Shown piece by piece: positions 1 through 5,408 of a DNA stretch of 7,345 nt. The translations under genes were made by a program, and so were the position numbers. The notes under the pieces were generated by a model. It was given only the letters and a program-made list of their open reading frames with translations, was not told the origin of the DNA and did not search any database. The stretch comes from an uncultured Rhizobiaceae group bacterium (lineage in GTDB: Bacteria > Pseudomonadota > Alphaproteobacteria > Rhizobiales > Rhizobiaceae): positions 1-7,345 of the forward strand of contig CALAIO010000103.1 in the NCBI GenBank assembly GCA_937923355.1, read 5' to 3'. How positions within the stretch are numbered: the first letter of the stretch is position 1; each line of letters starts with the position of its first letter.

Positions 1-711
1 ATAGAGACCCTTATTCTCGAAGGCGTTTTGCGCGTGGGTGACAAACTTCCAAGTGAGCGCGAACTTTCCAAGTCAATGGATGTCTCAAGGCCCATATTGA
101 GAAAAGCCCTCGCCTCGCTGGAAAGTCGCGGGTTGATTTCAATCAAGCACGGAGGCGGCGCTTATATTGCCGACATTATAGGAACCATCTTTGCAGAACC
201 GGTCGTCGAACTGATCGGCAGAAACACAAAAGCAAAAGCTGATTACCTTGAGTACAGAAAAGAAATTGAAGGTCTAACGGCTTCCATGGCTGCAGAACGC
301 GCAACCACTGCAGACAAAGCACTTCTGAAAAACATCATGGAAACGATGGAAAAAGCCCACACCGAAGAAAATCCTGAAGCCGAAACAAAGGTAGATGTGG
401 AGTTTCACAGCACCATCGGCGAATGCACCCATAACGTTATTTTAATTCACACGCTGAGGTCTTGTTACGCACTTTTCTCCGATGATGTCTTCTTCAATCG
501 AAAGGTCATTTACGCAAAAACCGGAAGTCGCCAAAAGCTTCTGGAACAACACCGCGCAATTTATCAAGCAATTATCGCTGGTGACAGTATGAAAGCAGCG
601 AAAGAAGCCAAGGCGCATATTACCTATATTCAAGATATAACAAGCGATCTGAAGCAGGAAGAACAGCGACAAGCGGTAAGTCTGCAACGTTTAAAACAGC
701 GCGCGGTATAA
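1..711 (+). CDS. FCD-domain GntR-family transcriptional regulator (FadR subfamily), 5' end outside window
   Basis: This is a DNA-binding regulator with an N-terminal winged helix and a C-terminal all-helical ligand domain. The reading frame is open from base 1. The residues before the first candidate start (a TTG at 28) already match the family, so the true start lies upstream and the gene is partial. The DNA-binding part shows the GntR pattern LPSERELS, then VSRPILRKAL, then LESRGLIS and a GGGAYIAD wing (about bases 46-174). The rest fits an FCD domain. The usual metal-site residues are all present: an Asp and His in DVEFH (bases 394-408), a His at 550-552 and a His at 616-618. FCD regulators usually sense small organic acids, often with a bound metal; the ligand here is unknown. 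It lies 91 bases before tupB on the same strand with no obvious terminator, so it could be co-transcribed with or control tupBCA. It could equally be the last gene of an unrelated upstream unit. Confidence 0.92.
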   Translation: METLILEGVLRVGDKLPSERELSKSMDVSRPILRKALASLESRGLISIKHGGGAYIADIIGTIFAEPVVELIGRNTKAKADYLEYRKEIEGLTASMAAERATTADKALLKNIMETMEKAHTEENPEAETKVDVEFHSTIGECTHNVILIHTLRSCYALFSDDVFFNRKVIYAKTGSRQKLLEQHRAIYQAIIAGDSMKAAKEAKAHITYIQDITSDLKQEEQRQAVSLQRLKQRAV

Positions 712-763
712 GGCATGCTGTAAATCCTGCTTGTGAAAAGACTACCAAGCCTGCTACAGACAA

Positions 764-784
764 GTTTGACCAGAATGGCCAAGC
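764..784. promoter_or_regulatory. Near-palindrome upstream of tupB, candidate operator
   Basis: The core TTGACCAGAATGGCCAA (766-782) has two 7-bp arms around a GAA centre, with 6 of 7 positions symmetric. Extending to 764-784 gives 7 of 9. It sits in the gap between the GntR gene and tupB, directly before the purine-rich stretch (785-790) that may serve as the tupB ribosome site. A weak promoter-like pair, TTGTGA (731-736) and TACAGA (755-760) with an 18-base spacer, lies just upstream. The palindrome would then fall near the transcription start, a normal place for a repressor site. The arms do not match the FadR/PdhR consensus (TGGTnnnACCA); they run in the opposite sense. The symmetry is visible in the sequence; the function is inferred. 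Confidence 0.35.
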
Positions 785-802
785 GGGAAAGTAGTTAAAC
801 CA

Positions 803-1507
803 ATGTCTGATATTGTCGAAGGAATGCTCGCTGCATTCAGGCTTATCTTTTCGCTTGACGCCGATCTATTCGAAATCATTCTGCTTTCGCTACAAGTCAC
901 CCTGACCGCTGTGATCATAGCGTCGCTTATCGGTATGCCATTGGGAGCCTGGTTGGCAGTCAACCGCTTTCGCTTTAGACGTATTACCATAGCAATATTA
1001 AATGCCCTGATGGGACTTCCGCCCGTGGTCGTTGGCTTGATAGTTTACATCATGCTGTCCAGATCAGGACCATTTGGCGTCTTGAACTTGCTCTTCACAC
1101 CAACTGCCATGGTGATCGCGCAAGTGATCATCATCACGCCTTTGATCGCATCCATATCGCATCAAGCCATACGCGATTTATGGGCAGAATATCATGATCT
1201 ATTAATCTCGCTCAACACAACAAAGTGGCAGCGCATGTTGACCTTGATTAAAGATGCAAGGCGTTCCTTACTCACGGCCTCACTTGCAGGGTTTGGTCGC
1301 GCTATTGGTGAGGTTGGTGCAATCATGATTGTGGGCGGCAACATCGATCATCTGACCCGAGTTTTAACAACAGCAATTGCACTCGAAACAGGTAAAGGTG
1401 ACTTTGCCTTCGCATTAGCACTTGGCTTTATCCTGATTGCCTTGGCAATAATTGTAAATCTGGCAATCCATTCCATTTCCAGAACTGAGAGGGCAAGCAA
1501 TTGGTAA
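803..1507 (+). CDS. tupB: Tungstate ABC transporter, permease subunit TupB
   Basis: This is the integral membrane subunit of a tungstate importer, which forms the channel used by TupA (donor) and TupC (ATPase). The 234-residue protein is highly hydrophobic, with about five predicted membrane segments (roughly residues 24-52, 62-84, 98-118, 155-180, 200-225). LNALMGLPPVVVGL lies at 66-79, a pattern typical of the Tup/Mod permease group. The cytoplasmic loop that docks on the ATPase is seen as GFGRAIGEVGA at 163-173, followed by GGN at 178-180. Length is usual for TupB. The substrate call rests mainly on the adjacent TupA, because permeases of the molybdate, tungstate and sulfate systems look alike. 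The ATG at 803 has a rather distant purine-rich stretch (GGGAAAG, 785-791). The last seven bases overlap tupC, so the genes are very probably translated as a coupled operon. Confidence 0.92.
   Translation: MSDIVEGMLAAFRLIFSLDADLFEIILLSLQVTLTAVIIASLIGMPLGAWLAVNRFRFRRITIAILNALMGLPPVVVGLIVYIMLSRSGPFGVLNLLFTPTAMVIAQVIIITPLIASISHQAIRDLWAEYHDLLISLNTTKWQRMLTLIKDARRSLLTASLAGFGRAIGEVGAIMIVGGNIDHLTRVLTTAIALETGKGDFAFALALGFILIALAIIVNLAIHSISRTERASNW
1487..1493 (+). promoter_or_regulatory. Ribosome binding site supporting the TTG start of tupC
   Basis: GAGAGGG lies inside the 3' end of tupB, seven bases before the TTG at 1501. No ATG or GTG occurs in the tupC frame between here and the first conserved strand of the ATPase, so this site decides the start. 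Confidence 0.6.
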
Positions 1508-2217
1508 GCTCAATCCTCCCTCTTAAAGTTAAAAACGCATGCGTTGAGAAACGTGGCAAGCGCATCCTTGGCCCAATTAATCTTGAACTATCCCCTAAAG
1601 GTTTCACCATCATCATGGGACCAAACGGCTCTGGCAAAACCAGCCTTTTACGTTTGCTGCACGGTTTGGAAAATCCACGTGGTGGATCACTAGACTGGAA
1701 CGGATCAACAAAAACCGCACAGCTTCATCAGTCTTTTGTTTTCCAATCTCCGATCATGCTGAGGAGAACCGCAATTGAAAACATTATTTATCCGCTGATA
1801 TTGAGAAATATCCCAAAGAATGAAGCTCTTAATATTGCGCAAGAATGGATTGCCAAAATCAATCTTGAAAAATCTGCTGAAGTGAATGCAAGATTTTTGT
1901 CTGGTGGCGAAAAACAAAAACTTGCCATCGCACGTGCCTTGGCAACCAAACCGCAACTTCTGTTTCTGGATGAACCAACTGCAAACCTCGACGGTAGCGC
2001 AACCCGTGAGATTGAAGCCTTGCTTCAAGGCACCCGCAAATCAGGCACTAGAATAATCATGACAACTCATAATATTGGCCAAGGCAAACGACTTGCGGAG
2101 GATATAATGTTTTTATATCGAGGAAACATTCTTGAGGCTTCCGACGCAACTAAGTTTTTCAACAAGCCACAAACCAAGGAAGCAAAGACATTTCTTGATG
2201 GAGATATTCTCGAATGA
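1501..2217 (+). CDS. tupC: Tungstate ABC transporter, ATP-binding subunit TupC
   Basis: This is the cytoplasmic ATPase that powers tungstate import through TupB. All ABC motifs are intact in the 238-residue product: Walker A GPNGSGKT (40-47), Q-loop glutamine in FQSP (82), signature LSGGEKQK (133-140), Walker B LLFLDEP (153-159) with the catalytic Glu, D-loop ANLD (161-164) and the switch His at 190. The protein ends shortly after the nucleotide-binding domain. It has no C-terminal TOBE/Mop oxyanion-binding domain, unlike ModC, which fits the Tup type. The start is the rare codon TTG, supported by GAGAGGG seven bases upstream. The gene overlaps the end of tupB by seven bases and shares ATGA with the tupA start, so all three are likely made from one message. 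ABC-ATPase membership is certain; the substrate comes from context. Confidence 0.93.
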   Translation: MVSSILPLKVKNACVEKRGKRILGPINLELSPKGFTIIMGPNGSGKTSLLRLLHGLENPRGGSLDWNGSTKTAQLHQSFVFQSPIMLRRTAIENIIYPLILRNIPKNEALNIAQEWIAKINLEKSAEVNARFLSGGEKQKLAIARALATKPQLLFLDEPTANLDGSATREIEALLQGTRKSGTRIIMTTHNIGQGKRLAEDIMFLYRGNILEASDATKFFNKPQTKEAKTFLDGDILE

Positions 2218-3032
2218 ATTATAGAAAGTTTTTATTATCAATCCTATCCATCATTGCTTTCACAATTTCTGCCCAAGCGAATGAAATGAAACTCGCTGTT
2301 ACGACCTCGTTTAATAACTCTGGTCTTTCAGACATTCTAATACCAGAAATCAAAAACGATCTGGATTTAGAAGTTCAGCTGCTCGTTGTTGGCACTGGCC
2401 AAGCGCTGAAACTTGGTCGATCAGGCGATGTAGATGCTATTCTTGTACATTCAAAAGCAGCTGAAGAAAAATTTGTAACCGGGGGCTTTGGCACCCATAG
2501 AAGGGAAATCATGTACAATGATTTTGTGTTGATTGGCCCATCAGGTGATCCTGCTGGCATTTTCAGTGCAACAAGCGCAAACGAAGCACTCGGCAAAATT
2601 GAAAAAGCAAAATCAGTCTTCGTTAGTCGTGGCGATGATAGCGGCACACACCGCAAGGAAATCGCACTTTGGAAATCGGCTGGAAATAGTCCGGAAAATT
2701 TTAGCGCCAACTGGTATCGCGAGGTTGGTTCAGGCATGGGAGCAACGCTAAACACAGCAAGCGGGATGAATGCTTATATAATGTCAGACCGCGCAAGCTG
2801 GCTCAAATTTGGCAATAAAGGAAACCTAAAGCTTTTGTTTGAGGGGGATCCTGTTCTCTTCAACCAATACGCTTATTTGCCAGTGAACCCGAAGAAACAT
2901 CTGCATGTAAAATTCACCCAAGCAAAAAGGCTTGAAGCATGGCTCACTAGTCCAAAAGCACAAAGATTAATTGGCGATTATAAAATTGACGAAGAAACGC
3001 TGTTCACCCCCAATGCAAAGCCCAAGAACTAG
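2214..3032 (+). CDS. tupA: Tungstate ABC transporter, periplasmic substrate-binding protein TupA
   Basis: This is the periplasmic protein that captures tungstate and delivers it to TupB. The 272-residue product starts with a classical Sec signal peptide: basic MNYRK, a hydrophobic stretch to about residue 19, and a likely signal peptidase I site after AQA (22). There is no lipobox cysteine. The mature protein carries the TupA hallmarks: TTSFNNSGL at 30-38, VGTGQALKLGRSGD at 59-72, DAILVH at 74-79, MYNDFVLIGP at 100-109 with DPAGI after it, and SRGDDSGTHRKE at 138-149. The TTS, GTGQ and RGDDSGTH segments are known in this family to surround the bound oxyanion. This pattern separates TupA from ModA and from WtpA. 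The ATG overlaps the tupC stop as ATGA, with GGAG at 2200-2203 as ribosome site. The stop codon shares the tetramer CTAG with the stop of the opposing tspO gene. Confidence 0.95.
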   Translation: MNYRKFLLSILSIIAFTISAQANEMKLAVTTSFNNSGLSDILIPEIKNDLDLEVQLLVVGTGQALKLGRSGDVDAILVHSKAAEEKFVTGGFGTHRREIMYNDFVLIGPSGDPAGIFSATSANEALGKIEKAKSVFVSRGDDSGTHRKEIALWKSAGNSPENFSANWYREVGSGMGATLNTASGMNAYIMSDRASWLKFGNKGNLKLLFEGDPVLFNQYAYLPVNPKKHLHVKFTQAKRLEAWLTSPKAQRLIGDYKIDEETLFTPNAKPKN

Positions 3033-3487
3033 ACCTTGGATACCTCATCAGGGTTAAGCTGTATCATACGCAAGTTAAGAAACGCTGCGGTACTAACCCA
3101 AAGCAGATAAGGCAAGAATAACAGAGCAGCCAATTGCGATAGTGGATATGTTACGATGATGAAGGCTACTATCAACGCCCACAAAAGAACCACATCGACA
3201 AGTGCCTTGCGCATGTCTTTTGCTCCAAAAAAGAAATACGACCACAGCCCATTTACCAGTAGCTGCGTACCCCAGATGATAATGGAAACTTTGGCGCCAA
3301 TGCCCCAAACAAGCCATCCCGCATAAGCAATCATGCAATAAAGAATTGTCCAGACAACAGGAAACGCCCATCCAGGCGGTGTCCATGAAGGTTTTTTTAA
3401 TCCATCATACCACTCGCCAGGCTTGAAAACACCGCCTGTAGCAGCGGCGGCGAAAACCAGTCCGGCAATGACAATTCCAGATAACAT
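3029..3487 (-). CDS. tspO: TspO/MBR family tryptophan-rich membrane protein
   Basis: This is a bacterial homologue of the mitochondrial translocator protein, a five-helix membrane protein that binds porphyrins and related tetrapyrroles. In Rhodobacter it affects pigment gene expression in response to oxygen. The 152-residue length is typical. Family marks are W26, then KPSWTPPGWAFPVVWT at 32-47, the second-third helix region with NGLWSYFFFG (79-88), and the last helix with PYLLWVSTAAFLNL (126-139) ending in LN (144-145). Five hydrophobic segments can be read at about 3-20, 42-62, 68-88, 96-114 and 118-140. The start ATG has AAGGA eight bases upstream. It lies 18 bases downstream of the CoxG-like gene, so the two probably share a transcript. 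The family is clear; the physiological ligand is not, and no tetrapyrrole gene is in view. Confidence 0.93.
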   Translation of the reverse strand: MLSGIVIAGLVFAAAATGGVFKPGEWYDGLKKPSWTPPGWAFPVVWTILYCMIAYAGWLVWGIGAKVSIIIWGTQLLVNGLWSYFFFGAKDMRKALVDVVLLWALIVAFIIVTYPLSQLAALLFLPYLLWVSTAAFLNLRMIQLNPDEVSKV

Positions 3488-3505
3488 AAATTATGTCCTT
3501 AAAAA

Positions 3506-3952
3506 CTATGACTGTTCGTTGATGACTTCTGCAAAACGTTCAAAAAATTTGCCCGCAAGCTTTTTCGAAGTGCTGGTTACCAAACGACTGCCCAATTGAG
3601 CAATCTTACCACCCACGTCCGCCTTAGCATTATAGCGCAAAATGGTTCCATCACCATCTTCGATCAATTCAACTTCGGCACCACCTTTGGCAAAACCAGC
3701 GATACCGCCACTGCCCTCACCGTTGAGTGCAAATTTCTCAGGTGGATTGATAGGATTGAGCGTTACATTACCACCAAATTTTGCTTTCACTGGTCCAATT
3801 TTCAAAACTACCTTGGCTTCAAGCTCTGTATCTGAATGTTTGACGAGTTCTTCGCAGCCTGGAATACATTCTTTTAAAACCTCAGGATTATTCAACCCTG
3901 CGTAAACCTTGTCACGCGGCGCATCAATGCGAATTTCATCTTCTAATTCCAT
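3506..3952 (-). CDS. CoxG-like SRPBCC-fold protein (carbon monoxide dehydrogenase subunit G family)
   Basis: This is a small cytoplasmic SRPBCC/START-like protein of the CoxG family (COG3427). Family members are named after a gene in the aerobic CO dehydrogenase cluster and are linked to maturation or membrane attachment of molybdenum hydroxylases. Visible marks are LNNPEVLKECIPGCE (20-34), KIGPVKAKFGG (51-61), GEGSGG (78-83) with FAKGGAEVEL after it, ADVGGKIAQLGSRLV (111-125) and FFERF (136-140). At 148 residues it is the short form, with no proline-rich linker or C-terminal membrane helix. AAAAGG upstream (about 3963-3968) is a good ribosome site for the ATG. It is the first gene of a leftward pair with tspO. 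No CO dehydrogenase or other Mo-hydroxylase subunit is in the window, so the partner enzyme is unknown; CO oxidation should not be assumed. Confidence 0.9.
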   Translation of the reverse strand: MELEDEIRIDAPRDKVYAGLNNPEVLKECIPGCEELVKHSDTELEAKVVLKIGPVKAKFGGNVTLNPINPPEKFALNGEGSGGIAGFAKGGAEVELIEDGDGTILRYNAKADVGGKIAQLGSRLVTSTSKKLAGKFFERFAEVINEQS

Positions 3953-4143
3953 ACCTTACACCTTTTACATGAATCAAAATTGCAAGCTTCAAACATTGCA
4001 TTAAAGCCTAGACTGTTAATCCCTACTGGGCAACCGACAACATGCTGGCTTTAAAATAATTCATTTAATATCAATTTTTCAGTCGCAATTTAAAATAGAA
4101 AAGCTATGTAATGCGTTGAGGCAAAATGCCTTTGAGGGACATA
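3953..4143. other. Divergent intergenic region between the CoxG-like gene and the flavin reductase gene
   Basis: These 191 AT-rich bases must hold the promoters for both the leftward coxG-tspO unit and the rightward flavin reductase gene. I could not pick a convincing -35/-10 pair on either strand. The one clear structure is the inverted repeat at 4001-4054, listed separately. Two short ribosome-site-like runs near the right end are GAGG (4118-4121) and GAGGG (4134-4138). Confidence 0.5.
4001..4054. repeat. 8-bp perfect inverted repeat with a foldable 38-base spacer
   Basis: TTAAAGCC (4001-4008) is the exact reverse complement of GGCTTTAA (4047-4054). Between them, TGTT (4014-4017) can pair with AACA (4039-4042), and CCC (4021-4023) with GGG (4028-4030) around a TACT loop. 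The whole could form a three-tier hairpin in the leader of either divergent transcript. It might be a regulator site, an RNA element or chance; there is no following T-run strong enough to call it a terminator. Confidence 0.4.
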
Positions 4144-4662
4144 ATGAATATTGAATCCAAAACACCTGAGTCAAATGCACTCCGCGAAGACTTTCTTTCA
4201 GGCATGAGATATGTGGCAAACAGCGTAACTGTTGTTACCACGGATGGAAAAGCAGGCATTTCAGGCGCAACCGTAAGTGCATTTTCATCTGTATCGGCAG
4301 ACCCGCCAATGGTGCTGGTGTGCCTGAATTCTGAAAGCAGTACATTGGAAAAAATCAGGGAAAACACTGATTTTTGCGTGAACGTCTTACCTGAAGGCGC
4401 AAAGCATATTGCCGAGCGCTTTGCAGGCTTCCATGATGCTGAATTTCCAGATCGATTTGAAGGCATCGACTTCACCGATTCAAAAGGCCCTTCCCCAGTA
4501 ATTTCTGGCGCGACAGCCTTTATTTGCAAACTGGATGAAATGGTAACATCTGGCAGTCATGTAATTTGCCTTGGGCGTGTTATAGAAACCCATGCTGGCA
4601 ACTTTATGCCGCTTATATACATGGACAGAAAATTTAAACGCATCTCGGATATTGAGGCCTAG
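4144..4662 (+). CDS. Flavin reductase family protein (HpaC/RutF-like, FMN-binding split barrel)
   Basis: This is a small NAD(P)H:flavin oxidoreductase of the type that supplies reduced FMN or FAD to a two-component monooxygenase. From the ATG at 4144 it has 172 residues. Family marks are VTVVTTDG (28-35), ATVSAFSSVSADPP (42-55) with MVLVCLN after it (the flavin phosphate-binding segment), FCVNVL (77-82), GSHVICLGRV (137-146, the place of the family GDH/GTH motif) and PLIYMDRKF (156-164). An in-frame ATG at 4126 would add six residues. I prefer 4144 because GAGGG (4134-4138) is better spaced than GAGG before 4126, and because RutF- and HpaC-like proteins have a short N-terminus. No monooxygenase partner is in the window, so the physiological substrate and pathway are open. 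The stop is shared as CTAG with the opposing TauE/SafE gene. Confidence 0.9.
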   Translation: MNIESKTPESNALREDFLSGMRYVANSVTVVTTDGKAGISGATVSAFSSVSADPPMVLVCLNSESSTLEKIRENTDFCVNVLPEGAKHIAERFAGFHDAEFPDRFEGIDFTDSKGPSPVISGATAFICKLDEMVTSGSHVICLGRVIETHAGNFMPLIYMDRKFKRISDIEA

Positions 4663-5408
4663 AACCCTCGCCAGATAAACACACATCCGATTACTAAAAG
4701 CGCGTATAATATCATCTTGCGAAAAACCTCATTGGAAATACGGTTTCCAATATTATTCCCAAGCCACATGCCAGCAAAGCATGGAATGAGAACCAATATC
4801 CCAATCATTATGTTGTCTTGATTGAGAAGACCCGCAAACCAAAACCCTGAATTAATCAACACGCCTGAAACTATGAACAACAGTGCAATCGCAGCGCGAA
4901 ATTCATTTCTATTGGCCCCAATCCCCACGAGATACATGATAAAAAACATCCCGTTAATAGATGTCAGCATACCCACAATGCCGGCAACAAAACCGGTTAT
5001 GCCACCAACTGTATTTTGACGTTCACTGGAAATTTGAAAGGTAAAACCCGATAGACTGTGCAGAGCGAACCCAATCAACGTGAGCCCAAGAATGAGCAAA
5101 TGCGCATTCCCCTCAAGCTCTGATAAAAACCAGGCACCTAGCGCAACGCTTGGAACGAGCGCTAATAGAATTGTCCAGGTTGAGTAAAACGCCCGTTTGA
5201 CACCCCCAGTTGAAATTAATTGACCGATATTTGTAGCAGGTTGAACCAGAGCAGAAAGAACAATTGCAAGTTCAACAGGAATAACAAACGGCAAAAGCGA
5301 CATGGTAATGAGCGGCAGGCCAAAGCCCAAAACACCTTTGACAGTTCCAGCAATTAGAAAGATTGCAAAAACCAGTAAAAAGGCAACGCTCTCCAAACCA
5401 AAAATCAT
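4659..5408 (-). CDS. TauE/SafE family membrane transporter (putative sulfite/organosulfonate exporter)
   Basis: This is an integral membrane protein of the TauE/SafE family (COG0730), whose studied members move sulfite, sulfoacetate or other small anions. The 249-residue length is normal. The protein shows the duplicated family layout: GTVKGVLGFGLPLI in the first half (21-34), and a glycine-rich segment around GFVAGIVGMLTSINGM (139-154) in the second. The closing segment, GMWLGNNIGNRI then FRKMIL (213-234), is also typical. About eight hydrophobic segments are visible. The ATG overlaps the stop of the upstream MFS gene as ATGA, so the two are probably translated together and may work on the same or related compounds. 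The actual substrate cannot be told from sequence: no sulfur-metabolism enzyme is nearby, apart from a convergent flavin reductase that might or might not be related. Confidence 0.88.
   Translation of the reverse strand: MIFGLESVAFLLVFAIFLIAGTVKGVLGFGLPLITMSLLPFVIPVELAIVLSALVQPATNIGQLISTGGVKRAFYSTWTILLALVPSVALGAWFLSELEGNAHLLILGLTLIGFALHSLSGFTFQISSERQNTVGGITGFVAGIVGMLTSINGMFFIMYLVGIGANRNEFRAAIALLFIVSGVLINSGFWFAGLLNQDNIMIGILVLIPCFAGMWLGNNIGNRISNEVFRKMILYALLVIGCVFIWRGF

Noticed and set aside
712..802. Possible rho-independent terminator between the GntR gene and tupB.
   Set aside because: The only hairpin-capable sequence is the 764-784 palindrome, which is followed by purines, not a T-run.
1705..2028. 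A 107-codon minus-strand open frame opposite tupC.
   Set aside because: It is covered by the intact ABC ATPase and has no motif of its own.
2375..2755. A 126-codon open frame on the minus strand opposite tupA.
   Set aside because: It lies wholly within a gene with a full set of family motifs, and its translation shows no recognisable domain; it is a shadow frame.
4011..4025. GACTGTTAATCCCTA resembles the anticodon arm of a tRNA-Asn.
   Set aside because: No D-arm, T-arm or acceptor stem can be built around it, and the similarity covers only about 14 bases, so it is neither a tRNA nor a convincing remnant.
3953..4143. Possible Moco or tungsten cofactor riboswitch in the CoxG-like gene leader.
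   Set aside because: The inverted repeat there is simple and short, I could not match it to the known Moco RNA architecture, and no cofactor synthesis gene follows.
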